From DATCMU01 sp036563245 (GTDB taxonomy: Bacteria; Pseudomonadota; Alphaproteobacteria; Rhizobiales; Devosiaceae), in contig DATCMU010000053.1 in the NCBI GenBank assembly GCA_036563245.1, positions 62,001-126,000 on the forward strand: DNA of 64,000 nt, read 5' to 3'. The translations under genes and the position numbers were made by a program. Shown here in pieces: positions 1 through 7,371 of this stretch. Within the stretch, counting starts at the first letter, position 1. Every line of letters begins with the position of its first letter. The notes below the pieces were generated by a model. The model was given only the letters and a program-made list of their open reading frames with translations, had not been told where the DNA came from and made no database searches.

Positions 1-2121
1 TTCCCCTCACGGGCCATCGCCGAGCTCAGCTACAAGTATCGCACGCTGGGGCTTGGCTATGCCAATATCGGCGGCCTGCTGATGACCTCGGGCATCCCCT
101 ATGACAGCGAGGAAGGCCGGGCGATCGCCGGCGCCATAACCGCGGTGATGACGGGCGTGTGCTACGCCACTTCGGCGGAAATGGCCTCTGAACTCGGCGC
201 GTTCCCGGACTACAAGCGCAACGCGAAGCACATGCTGCGCGTGATCCGCAACCATCGCAACGCCGCGCATGGCCACGCGACCGGCTATGAGGACGTGCAT
301 ATCGCGCCGGTGCCGCTCGATCACGAGCATTGCCCGGACGCCGAACTTGTCGAGCGGGCCAAGCTGGCCTGGGACAGGGCGCTGGAACTGGGCGAAGAGC
401 ATGGCTATCGCAATGCCCAGGTCTCGGTAATCGCGCCGACCGGCACCATCGGTCTGGTGATGGACTGCGATACCACGGGCATCGAGCCGGACTTCGCGCT
501 GGTCAAGTTCAAGAAGCTGGCCGGTGGCGGCTACTTCAAGATCATCAACCGGGCGGTGCCACCTGCCCTCAAGACCCTTGGCTATACCGACGCGCAGATC
601 GAGGATATCCGCCTCTATGCCGTGGGCCGGGCCACGCTGGAAGGCGCACCGGGCGTCAACCACGACACGCTCAAGGCGCGCGGCTTCACCGCCGAGGTGA
701 TCGAGAAGGTCGAGGTCGCCCTGGCGACAGCGTTCGACATCAAGTTCGTGTTCAACAAGTGGACGCTGGGCGAAGCCTTCTGCGCCGATGCGCTGGGGCT
801 GACCGCTGGGCAACTGGCCGATCCCGAACTCGATATCCTCACCGAGATCGGTTTCACCAGGTCCGAGATCGAGAAGGCCAACCTTTACGTGTGCGGCACG
901 ATGACCGTGGAAGGCGCGCCCCACCTCAGGGACGAGCACCTGCCGGTGTTCGACTGCGCCAACCCGTGCGGCAAGATCGGCAAGCGCTATCTCAACGTGG
1001 AAAGCCATATCCGCATGATGGCGGCGGCGCAGCCGTTCATTTCGGGGGCGATTTCCAAGACCATCAACATGCCGAACGACGCCACCGTCGAGGATTGCAA
1101 GAACGCCTACATGCTGTCCTGGCGGCTGGGGCTCAAGGCCAACGCGCTTTATCGTGACGGCTCCAAGTTGTCGCAGCCGCTCAACGCCTCCATTCTCGCC
1201 GATGACGACGAGGATGCCGACGATCTGGCCGAGGAACTGGCGGCCAAGCCGCTCGCCGAGCGGGCGCAGGCGGTTGCCGAGCGTATCGTGGAGCGCGTGG
1301 TGGAGCGCGTGCGCGAACGCGAGAAGATGCCGGATCGCCGCAAGGGCTACACCCAGAAGGCGATCGTGGGCGGCCACAAGGTCTATTTGCGCACCGGCGA
1401 ATACGAGGACGGGCGCCTGGGCGAGATCTTCATCGACATGCACAAGGAAGGCGCGGCCTTCCGGGCGATGATGAACAATTTCGCCATCGCGGTGTCGCTC
1501 GGGCTGCAATATGGCGTGCCGCTGGATGAATATGTCGAGGCGTTCACCTTCACCCGGTTCGAACCGGCCGGCATGGTGATGGGCAACGAGGCGATCAAGA
1601 ACGCCACATCGATCCTCGACTACATCTTCCGCGAACTGGCGATTTCCTATCTCGACCGGGCGGATCTCGCCCACGTACCGCCGGAAAAGCTGACCAATAC
1701 GGGGCTGTCGGAAGGCGTGAAGGAAGAGAAGTCGACCCGTGGCTCCGGTCCGGTTCCCGCCGATCGCTACGTGTCCAAGGGCCTGACGCGCGGGCGGGTG
1801 AAGGACAAGACGCTGATGCTCGTCTCCCCCGGCGAGGGTCCGGTGACCAACCCGGTCAAGGCGCTGCACGCGCAGACGGTGACGGCGCTCAAGTCCGGCA
1901 CCGCCCTCAAGGCCGAGCCGCAGGCGACCGCCGAGACCCTGTTGCAGCCCGAGGCCGAGACGGACCACCACCACACCCCGGATGCCGGGATGCTGAGGGC
2001 GGAATCTCTGATGAAGGGCTATACCGGGGAGGCCTGCCCCGAGTGCCAGAACTTCACCCTGGTGCGCAACGGCACCTGCAACAAGTGCGACACGTGCGGG
2101 GCGACGACGGGGTGTAGTTGA
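1..2121 (+). CDS. nrdJ: Vitamin B12-dependent ribonucleotide reductase, C-terminal part (5' end outside window)
   Basis: The reading frame is open from base 1, so only the last 706 codons are present; full-length alphaproteobacterial NrdJ proteins are roughly 1200 residues. This class II enzyme reduces ribonucleotides to deoxyribonucleotides in the cytosol with adenosylcobalamin as radical source. Visible support is the C-terminal block containing FDCANPCGK, the segment KTINMPNDATVEDC, and a terminal cysteine-rich tail (bases 2035-2118) with CPEC, CNKCDTC and CGATTGC pairs, which in this family serves as the redox or zinc-binding swinging arm. A strong terminator follows. Any cobalamin riboswitch would lie upstream, outside the window. 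I see no frameshift in the visible part. Confidence 0.95.
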   Translation, partial: FPSRAIAELSYKYRTLGLGYANIGGLLMTSGIPYDSEEGRAIAGAITAVMTGVCYATSAEMASELGAFPDYKRNAKHMLRVIRNHRNAAHGHATGYEDVHIAPVPLDHEHCPDAELVERAKLAWDRALELGEEHGYRNAQVSVIAPTGTIGLVMDCDTTGIEPDFALVKFKKLAGGGYFKIINRAVPPALKTLGYTDAQIEDIRLYAVGRATLEGAPGVNHDTLKARGFTAEVIEKVEVALATAFDIKFVFNKWTLGEAFCADALGLTAGQLADPELDILTEIGFTRSEIEKANLYVCGTMTVEGAPHLRDEHLPVFDCANPCGKIGKRYLNVESHIRMMAAAQPFISGAISKTINMPNDATVEDCKNAYMLSWRLGLKANALYRDGSKLSQPLNASILADDDEDADDLAEELAAKPLAERAQAVAERIVERVVERVREREKMPDRRKGYTQKAIVGGHKVYLRTGEYEDGRLGEIFIDMHKEGAAFRAMMNNFAIAVSLGLQYGVPLDEYVEAFTFTRFEPAGMVMGNEAIKNATSILDYIFRELAISYLDRADLAHVPPEKLTNTGLSEGVKEEKSTRGSGPVPADRYVSKGLTRGRVKDKTLMLVSPGEGPVTNPVKALHAQTVTALKSGTALKAEPQATAETLLQPEAETDHHHTPDAGMLRAESLMKGYTGEACPECQNFTLVRNGTCNKCDTCGATTGCS

Positions 2122-2164
2122 GGTTTTTAGAGTAAAGCACTGACATGATTATTGAATGACATGT

Positions 2165-2196
2165 GCCCCGGTCCGGCAACGGACCGGGGCTTTTCT
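2165..2196 (+). terminator. Rho-independent terminator of nrdJ
   Basis: An 11-bp perfect GC-rich stem (2165-2175 pairing with 2080-type partner 2180-2190) has a GCAA tetraloop and is followed by TTTTCT. It lies 44 bases after the nrdJ stop codon. Confidence 0.9.
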
Positions 2197-2230
2197 AGTC
2201 TGTCCCGTCATCCTAACTCGCTCATGCGTC

Positions 2231-2253
2231 ATGCTCGGGCTTGACCCGAGCAT
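2231..2253. repeat. REP-like palindrome, isolated copy
   Basis: ATGCTCGGG and CCCGAGCAT form 9-bp perfect arms around the spacer CTTGA. The architecture (C/G-rich arm, 5-nt CTTGA or TCAAG spacer, complementary arm) is the same as in the palindromes of the two long repeats downstream. It is therefore a member of the same dispersed family. Confidence 0.8.
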
Positions 2254-2330
2254 CCATGATGAAGCCGTCGCGCGGGCAATGCTCGTTGGTCGACGCGCGA
2301 ACCGTCACACAAACTGCCGCGCTTCATGGA

Positions 2331-2713
2331 CCCTCGGGTCAAGCCCGAGGGTGACGCGGTGTTTTGCGCTGATGGTGGCAGTGCATCACCTCCGCCCTTC
2401 CCGCGAAAGCGGGCCTTCACTCCCGCCAGCCCCGCGCCTCCGGCGTTGCCGATGCGAGTGGATCCCGGGATCAAGTCCCGGGATGACGCCGGAGTGTGGG
2501 GCGAACTTTGGGCAAGCAACTGGACGCCGGAGTTTGGGGCGAACTTTGGGGCAAGCAACTAGACGCCGGAGTGTGGGGCCGGTTTTGATGAATGACAAAA
2601 CGAGTGGAAACAGGGTTGTACCGCCAGCGCCCTTTTCGAGTTCATGTCTTTCACCATTCTCGGCGTCGTCCCGGGACTTGATCCCGGGACCCACTCGCCG
2701 TTCAATCCGGCAA
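2331..2713. repeat. Long palindrome-bearing direct repeat, copy 1
   Basis: This 0.38-kb segment aligns with 3010-3366. It contains a palindrome with CCCTCGGG arms (2331-2351, spacer TCAAG), a short CCCGC-GAAA-GCGGG hairpin (2400-2413), a palindrome with ATCCCGGGA arms (2462-2484, spacer TCAAG), and one with GTCCCGGGA arms in the opposite orientation (2668-2690, spacer CTTGA). The last three quarters line up with copy 2 at a constant offset of 653 bases (for example 2588 with 3241, and 2668 with 3321). The similarity stops at the first A of the GIY-YIG start codon (2713). Open frames inside it are fragments typical of repeat DNA and I do not call them genes. Confidence 0.85.
2485..2580. repeat. 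Short tandem repeat of about 38 bp inside copy 1
   Basis: Units starting with GACGCCGGAG begin at 2485, 2523 and 2562. The first two are 38 and 39 bases and the third is partial. Copy 2 of the long repeat has only two unit starts (3176 and 3215). This accounts for most of the length difference between the copies and points to slippage or unequal recombination. Confidence 0.8.
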
Positions 2714-3033
2714 TGAGTGCGTTCGTCTACATCCTAGCCAGCCGCAAGCACGGCACCCTCTACATCGGCGTCACGAATGACGTGGCGCGTCGGGTCTGGG
2801 AACACCGGCAGGGCCTAGGTTCTCGGTTCGCTGCCAGGCACGGCGCAACACGCCTCGTTCATGTCGAGGCGCATGACGACATCGCGAGCGCCATTCAGCG
2901 CGAAAAGACCCTGAAGGAATGGAACCGCGCCTGGAAGGTCGCCCTGGTCGAGCGCGGTAACCCCGAATGGCGCGATCTCTACGACGACCTGAACGGCCAA
3001 GCCCTTGAACCCTCGGGTCAAACCCGAGGGTGA
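2713..3033 (+). CDS. Small GIY-YIG superfamily endonuclease (UvrC/URI-domain protein, YhbQ-like)
   Basis: The protein has 106 residues. The nuclease fold is recognisable from YIL at residues 6-8 (the GIY position), YIG at 17-19, the arginine in ARRVWEHR near 26-32 and the metal-binding glutamate in QREKTLKEW at residue 64. Small stand-alone GIY-YIG proteins are predicted metal-dependent DNA endonucleases whose cellular role is poorly defined. The start at 2713 matches family N-termini but has no obvious Shine-Dalgarno sequence. The frame is open upstream to 2644 through repeat DNA, so a repeat-encoded extension is possible. The last residues (about EPSGQTRG) are encoded by copy 2 of the flanking repeat, and the stop codon lies just after its first palindrome. 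The gene sits alone between the two repeats. Confidence 0.85.
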   Translation: MSAFVYILASRKHGTLYIGVTNDVARRVWEHRQGLGSRFAARHGATRLVHVEAHDDIASAIQREKTLKEWNRAWKVALVERGNPEWRDLYDDLNGQALEPSGQTRG

Positions 3034-3366
3034 CGCGGTGTTCTGGGCTGATGGCGGCACCACACCCCTCCGTCATTCCCGCGAAAGCGGGGATCCAATC
3101 CCGCCAGCACCACGCCGCACCGTTGCGCCTCCCGCGTTGCCGATGCGAGTGGATCCCGGGATCAAGTCCCGGGATGACGCCGGAGTTTAGGGCGGGCTTT
3201 GGGACAGGCAACTAGACGCCGGAGTTTGGGGCGGGCTTTTATGAATGACAAAACGAGTGGAAACAGGGTTGCACCGCCAATGCCCTTTCCACGTTCATGT
3301 CTTGCGGAGTTCTCGCCGTCGTCCCGGGACCTGATCCCGGGACCCACTCGCCGTTCAGTCCGGCAA
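3010..3366. repeat. Long palindrome-bearing direct repeat, copy 2
   Basis: This is the second copy of the 2331-2713 repeat. It holds palindromes at 3010-3030 (CCCTCGGG arms, spacer TCAAA), 3153-3175 (ATCCCGGGA arms, spacer TCAAG) and 3321-3343 (GTCCCGGGA arms, spacer CCTGA). Its first 24 bases overlap the end of the GIY-YIG reading frame. Homology with copy 1 ends at 3366, after TCCGGCAA. The remaining 138 bases to the next gene are its leader. Confidence 0.85.
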
Positions 3367-3504
3367 CGCGGCAGGTCTGGTGACCTTTCGGCAACAGGGC
3401 GGAACAAAGGATTATCAATATCAGACAAATAGCGATTTCTGCATATTGCCAAGCGGCCGCCGTGGTGAGACGCTGATGCAGCTATTGAGGTTTAAGAGGC
3501 AATC

Positions 3505-4236
3505 ATGAAGATCAAGCTCATATTTTCGTCGGCCGTCGCCCTTATGGCGCTGTCCAGTTCCGCCGCATATGCGTTCGACTGGAACGGGTTCTACATGGGC
3601 CTGACGGGCGGATATGGCACCGGCACGATGAATGTGACCGGCACCGGATACGATCCGGAACTGGCCTCGACAGTGTTCACGGGTTCGGATTCCTTCACGA
3701 TGGATGGCGCCCTGGCGGGTGGCCAGGTCGGCGTCAACATGAGCATGGGCAACGGCCTGGTACTCGGCGCGGTCGGCGACCTTTCCTGGACCGACATCAA
3801 GGGATCGCTCTGCATCGAGGGCGGCATCCCCGGCACCTGCTCTGGCTCTTCCGGCGACAGCTATCTTAATGCCAACATGGACTGGTTGGGCACGGCGCGC
3901 GGCATTCTCGGTTTCGCCAACGGAAACTACATGGTCTATGGCACCGCGGGCGCGGCATGGGCCGGGGTGACGGGTACGGTGAGCAATATCGATGGGTCGA
4001 GCGACCCGACGCGCAGCGACAGCAAGACCTATATGGGCTTTGCAGTGGGCGCTGGTGCGCAGATGATGGTCACCGACAACATGTCCATCGGCGCCGAATA
4101 TCTCTATGTCGACCTCGGCAAGCAGAACTACAGCTGGCCCACCCCGACGCCGACCGTCAGCGGCAATTACGACATCAGCGGCAGCGGCTCGCTGACGGCC
4201 AATATCATCCGTGCGTCGGTGCTCTTCCACTACTGA
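3505..4236 (+). CDS. Outer-membrane beta-barrel protein (Omp25/31-like porin family)
   Basis: The precursor has 243 residues. A Sec signal peptide (about residues 1-23, ending AYA before FDWNGFYMG) is followed by alternating Gly/aromatic beta-strand segments such as GFYMGLTGGYG. The chain ends in a beta-strand with terminal LFHY, the C-terminal aromatic pattern used for BamA-dependent insertion. The segment VGAGAQMMVTDNMSIGAEYLY is typical of the Omp25/31 family of alphaproteobacteria, which are small barrels tethering or stabilising the outer membrane. A good Shine-Dalgarno (AAGAGG) precedes the ATG, and a terminator-like hairpin follows, so it appears monocistronic. Substrate transport is not implied by the sequence. 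Confidence 0.88.
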   Translation: MKIKLIFSSAVALMALSSSAAYAFDWNGFYMGLTGGYGTGTMNVTGTGYDPELASTVFTGSDSFTMDGALAGGQVGVNMSMGNGLVLGAVGDLSWTDIKGSLCIEGGIPGTCSGSSGDSYLNANMDWLGTARGILGFANGNYMVYGTAGAAWAGVTGTVSNIDGSSDPTRSDSKTYMGFAVGAGAQMMVTDNMSIGAEYLYVDLGKQNYSWPTPTPTVSGNYDISGSGSLTANIIRASVLFHY

Positions 4237-4258
4237 CCCCGTCAGCATGGACTTTGTC

Positions 4259-4293
4259 CGGGCCCGGTCGCAAGATCGGGCCCGAATTGTTTG
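4259..4293 (+). terminator. Terminator after the beta-barrel gene
   Basis: CGGGCCCG at 4259-4266 pairs with CGGGCCCG at 4277-4284 across a 10-nt loop, followed by AATTGTTTG. The U tract is weak. It sits 22 bases past the stop codon and just before the PaaK-like gene. Confidence 0.6.
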
Positions 4294-4314
4294 TTCACCC
4301 AGGTCAGGACACTC

Positions 4315-5625
4315 GTGCCCTCAGCGCGCCAGTTCTACGAAATGCTCGAACAGAGCCAGTTCTGGCCTCAACACCGCCTGGTCGGTTGGCAGCGCCAGCA
4401 GCTCAGCCTGCTTCTCAACCACGCGCGGACCACCTCCCCCTATTATCGCTTCAGGCTCAACAAGGCAGTGAGGCCGAACGGAACCATCGACTGGGACCGC
4501 TGGACCGAAATCCCGATCCTTAGCCGCGCAGACCTGATGAATCATTTCGACCGGATGCTCTCGCGCGCTCCGGTGCAGGAGCATGCGCCCTTTGCCGATC
4601 TCACGACGTCCGGATCGACCGGCCACCCTGTCACGATAAGGACCACGGCCTGGCTCAACACCATGGCGGCCGCCTGCAACTGGCGCGCCCAGCGGTGGGC
4701 CGGTCTGGACTGGTCCAAGGACATGGTCGTCGTCGCGGGGCGACAGGATGGCGTAGCGGCTGGCGATGCGCTGGGCCCCTGGGGGCCGCCCTGGCTTGGT
4801 TCCGCTCGCAAGGGGAGGACGATCTACGCCACCTATTCGACGCCAATGGACGAACTCCTCGAGATTCTGGCGCGCACCAGGGCCCGCTACCTGGCGACAA
4901 CACCGAACGGGATCGAAATCCTCGCTGCGCGGGCCCGTGCGCTTGCCTGCGATATTCGCCTCGACGCAATCGTCGCCCGCGGTGGAAAGACGACCCCATT
5001 TGTGCGCTCGCAGGCCCGCGAGACCTTTGGCGCAGAGGTCATTGAAACCTATGCGTCCAAGGAATGCGGCGCGATTGCCGCTCCATGCTCCACGGGCGCC
5101 GGCTATCACGTGAATGCCGAGTCCATGCTGGTCGAGATTGTCGACGAAGACGGCCGTCCCGTGGAGGAAGGGGAAACCGGGCGCCTTGTCATTACGCCTT
5201 TTGGATCGACCGCCCTGCCCCTGATCCGCTACGACCAGGGCGATACGGCCGTCGCGGGGCGGCTCTGCGCCTGCGAGCGGACACTGCCCGCCTTTGCGTC
5301 CATTCACGGTCGCCAGAGGCACAATTTCATCGCTCCGGGCGGGCGCGTGATCGAGAACCTGCCGCTTGAAGCCAGAAAACTCCTTGGCGCCGGTCAATGG
5401 CAGGAGGTGCAAGTCGGCCCCACCCACTTCCGGATCAACTATGTGTCGCGCGACTGGGGCACGCCTCGGGATGAAGCCGCCTTCATGAAGATATTCAGGG
5501 ACGTTTTCTTTGATGGGGCGACCGTCGAACTCGTCGAAGTCGAAGAAATGCCGCTTTCTGAAAACGGCAAGTATCTTGAACGCGTGGTGGCGTGGAAGGC
5601 GCCGGATAGCGGTCAGGGCGGCTAG
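4315..5625 (+). CDS. PaaK-like adenylate-forming ligase (phenylacetate-CoA ligase family)
   Basis: About 436 residues, in the size range of PaaK/CapK-type adenylate-forming enzymes, which activate an acid with ATP and usually pass it to CoA. The Ser/Thr/Gly-rich phosphate loop TTSGSTGHPVT lies near residue 100. YASKECGAI and GRLVITPFGS match later family motifs, and LIRYDQGD matches the conserved YxxGD region. The C-terminal small domain (from about residue 345) contains the expected NGK lysine near the end (SENGKYLE). I chose the GTG at 4315 because AGGTCAGGA precedes it; an in-frame TTG at 4291 has no visible ribosome binding site. The gene stands alone, so its substrate cannot be deduced. 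It could equally act on an acyl carrier or a coenzyme F-like tail. Confidence 0.75.
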   Translation: MPSARQFYEMLEQSQFWPQHRLVGWQRQQLSLLLNHARTTSPYYRFRLNKAVRPNGTIDWDRWTEIPILSRADLMNHFDRMLSRAPVQEHAPFADLTTSGSTGHPVTIRTTAWLNTMAAACNWRAQRWAGLDWSKDMVVVAGRQDGVAAGDALGPWGPPWLGSARKGRTIYATYSTPMDELLEILARTRARYLATTPNGIEILAARARALACDIRLDAIVARGGKTTPFVRSQARETFGAEVIETYASKECGAIAAPCSTGAGYHVNAESMLVEIVDEDGRPVEEGETGRLVITPFGSTALPLIRYDQGDTAVAGRLCACERTLPAFASIHGRQRHNFIAPGGRVIENLPLEARKLLGAGQWQEVQVGPTHFRINYVSRDWGTPRDEAAFMKIFRDVFFDGATVELVEVEEMPLSENGKYLERVVAWKAPDSGQGG

Positions 5626-6031
5626 AACAGGCCTTCAAGACGGCGGATTGGGGAAAGCAAACCCTCTTAACTGCAAGGCTCGTCACCTTGCGACAAATGA
5701 AATCTTATCCCCGGCGCATCGCCCTGCCCCATACTCGCACCCGCTTTCCTGCACTTGAGCGGATCGTGCACACGAGCATGAGTGGGGAAGTGCCGGGGGC
5801 GGATCGGGGGTCGCCTCGTTTCGGGTTGCGCGCGGCCTACGGGCGAAAGCCTCTACGTCGCCCAGCCGAAAATCCCGGCAACGTGGGGCGGCATGAGCCT
5901 CCCAGACTACAAAAACAGACGAGGCCCTTGCCGCCCCACGTCCGCTCTCCAACCAACGGCCCAAAAGGCCGGGGGCGATCGGCGCTGTCTTTTTCTTCGG
6001 GTGGAGGCACTTTTTTCGGCAAGCAACCTTG
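5626..6031. other. Non-coding stretch with a strong interrupted stem-loop at 5881-5941
   Basis: No convincing gene. The main structure is ACGTGGGGCGGC (5881-5892) pairing perfectly with 5930-5941. Inside it, after a 4/4 internal loop, GCCTC (5897-5901) pairs with GAGGC (5921-5925), leaving an A-rich loop of 19 nt. This gives a 61-nt hairpin with 17 base pairs. A second small hairpin, CGGCC-CAAAA-GGCCG, is at 5957-5971, and a T-rich run follows near 5990. It could be a small RNA, a terminator region or a palindromic repeat; no known RNA family is recognisable to me. Confidence 0.5.
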
Positions 6032-6053
6032 TATATTCGTAATCTCGAATATA
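6032..6053. promoter_or_regulatory. Candidate BigR/SqrR-type operator for the sulfur exporter gene
   Basis: A perfect inverted repeat, TATATTCG-TAATCT-CGAATATA, lies about 100 bases before the TauE/SafE start codon. Its core fits ATTC-N8-GAAT, the dyad I recall for the persulfide-sensing ArsR-family repressors SqrR and BigR. BigR regulons contain TauE/SafE-type exporters. A weak -35-like TTGTAT at 6029 overlaps the site. No ArsR regulator gene is in the window. Confidence 0.6.
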
Positions 6054-6156
6054 TCTACTGGCGCAGAGGCCGGTTCGGTCGGAAGGTTCGCAATCCTCCC
6101 TCCCCCCGAACTGCGGATCCCGCCGAACCGGTCCCTCCTTTTCCTTCAGTATCCGG

Positions 6157-6960
6157 ATGCCATCGATGAACCTGGAACCCATTCAATATCTGCTTGGCGT
6201 TCTCTCGGGCAGTTTTGTCGGGTTCTCGCTGGGCATGTTCGGCGGCGGCGGTTCCATTCTGGCGGTACCGCTGATGGTCTATCTGGTCGGCGTTCCCTCG
6301 CCGCACATGGCCATCGGCACCAGCGCCTTCGCGGTGGCCGCAAATGCCTTTGCCAACCTGATCGACCACGCGCGGCACGGCACGGTGCGCTGGCGCTGTG
6401 CTCTCACCTATTCGGCGGCGGGTATCGTGGGCGCGTTTGCCGGGTCGACGGTGGGCAAGGCGGTGAACGGGCAGCAATTGCTGCTGCTGTTCGCCGTCCT
6501 CATGGTCGTCGTGGGCATACTGATGTTCCGGCAGCGCCGCGCGGAAGGCGACGCGAACGCGCAATGCAACCGCGAAAACATGCCCAAGGTGCTCGGGTTC
6601 GGCGGCGCAACCGGGGCTTTTTCCGGCTTTTTCGGCATCGGCGGCGGCTTCCTGATCGTCCCCGGCCTGATCGCCTCCACCGGCATGCCGATCATCAATG
6701 CCATCGGCTCGTCGCTGGTGGCGGTCACCGCATTCGGGTTGACCACTTCGCTCAACTACACGCTGTCGGGGCTGGTGGACTGGCCATTGGCCATCGCCTT
6801 CGTCGGCGGGGGCGTGGCCGGTGGCATGGCCGGCGGGTTCGCCGCCCGGCGGCTCTCGGCGCGCAAGGGCACGCTCAATACCCTGTTTGCCCTGCTGATT
6901 TTCGTAGTCGCCGCCTACATGATGTGGCGCACGATCTCCGCGTTGACCGGCGGCGCCTGA
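6157..6960 (+). CDS. TauE/SafE family sulfite/sulfonate exporter
   Basis: A 267-residue polytopic inner-membrane protein with about eight hydrophobic segments and the duplicated glycine-rich repeats characteristic of TauE/SafE (COG0730). The first is GMFGGGGSILAVPLMVYLVG near residues 25-44, and the second is GFFGIGGGFLIVPGLIAS near 155-172. Members export sulfite, sulfonates or related organosulfur anions. The ATG at 6157 and one at 6166 are both possible starts. The palindrome at 6032-6053 suggests induction by reactive sulfur through a BigR/SqrR-like repressor. The gene converges on the minus-strand gene at 6964 with only a 3-base gap, and there is no obvious co-transcribed partner. Confidence 0.88.
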   Translation: MPSMNLEPIQYLLGVLSGSFVGFSLGMFGGGGSILAVPLMVYLVGVPSPHMAIGTSAFAVAANAFANLIDHARHGTVRWRCALTYSAAGIVGAFAGSTVGKAVNGQQLLLLFAVLMVVVGILMFRQRRAEGDANAQCNRENMPKVLGFGGATGAFSGFFGIGGGFLIVPGLIASTGMPIINAIGSSLVAVTAFGLTTSLNYTLSGLVDWPLAIAFVGGGVAGGMAGGFAARRLSARKGTLNTLFALLIFVVAAYMMWRTISALTGGA

Positions 6961-6963
6961 GGT

Positions 6964-7278
6964 CTAGCGCTTTCGCCATTTGCGCCGCTGCAGGGCGAAC
7001 CAACGCTCGAAGCGCATGATCGTGCCGCTCACCGGGGACCGCAGGAACGCCAGGTCGAGCGCCAGGATGATGAGGCCAAGCGGCAGCATCCAGATGCCGA
7101 GTATGGGCAGAAAGCTCATGGCACCGCCCGCGATCAGCAACACGGCCAGAGGCAGGCGCACGAGACGCGCCTCAGGACGGCGCACCCAGGCGAAAAAGCC
7201 CGACATCGCCGGCACGCGCCGCTCAAGGCGCGCAAATAGCCGTCTCAGCCTGCCGTCACCCTTGTCACCACGCGCCAT
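6964..7278 (-). CDS. Small membrane protein of unknown function
   Basis: A 104-residue protein with a basic N-terminal third (many Arg), then two hydrophobic segments around residues 43-60 and 60-80 separated by GIWMLPLG, and a basic tail ending RRKWRKR. It resembles the small transmembrane proteins of the PGPGW type found in alphaproteobacteria, but the PGPGW signature is not intact, so I give no family name. The positive-inside rule would place both ends in the cytoplasm. It is followed upstream by a 93-base gap and the DUF4342 gene on the same strand. Confidence 0.7.
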   Translation of the reverse strand: MARGDKGDGRLRRLFARLERRVPAMSGFFAWVRRPEARLVRLPLAVLLIAGGAMSFLPILGIWMLPLGLIILALDLAFLRSPVSGTIMRFERWFALQRRKWRKR

Positions 7279-7371
7279 GCATCACTCCAACATGAAGACC
7301 GCCCGGGGCAAACCCCGGGCTCGATACCCTTCAGATGGTAAGCCAGACCGTAGGCGACAAGATGGATGGGC

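Larger units (their letters stand above)
2331..3366 (+). mobile_element. Putative repeat-bounded GIY-YIG unit (possible mobile element)
   Basis: Two direct copies of a palindromic repeat (2331-2713 and 3010-3366) flank a single 106-codon GIY-YIG nuclease gene with almost no unique DNA between repeat and gene. Copy 1 ends at the start codon, and copy 2 begins inside the last codons. The layout recalls a composite element, or a REP/RAYT-like partnership in which a nuclease gene sits within the palindromes it may act on. No target-site duplication is evident at the outer ends, and mobility is inferred from arrangement only. Confidence 0.45.

Noticed and set aside
7..1974. Long minus-strand open frame opposite nrdJ (about 655 codons)
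   Set aside because: It is antisense to a highly conserved gene and its translation is Arg/Gly/His/Leu-rich without a recognisable domain, as expected from codon bias in GC-rich DNA.
2156..2716. Small proteins encoded within the palindromic repeats
   Set aside because: Frames are open on both strands with fragments typical of palindromic repeat translation (for example DPGIKSRDD) and no ribosome binding sites; they are repeat DNA.
2331..3366. CRISPR array
   Set aside because: There are too few repeats, the copies are long with internal palindromes, there are no regular spacers, and no cas genes are nearby.
5626..6031. tmRNA, SRP RNA or RNase P RNA in the gene-free region
   Set aside because: I looked for the conserved core segments of each and found none; only generic stem-loops are visible.
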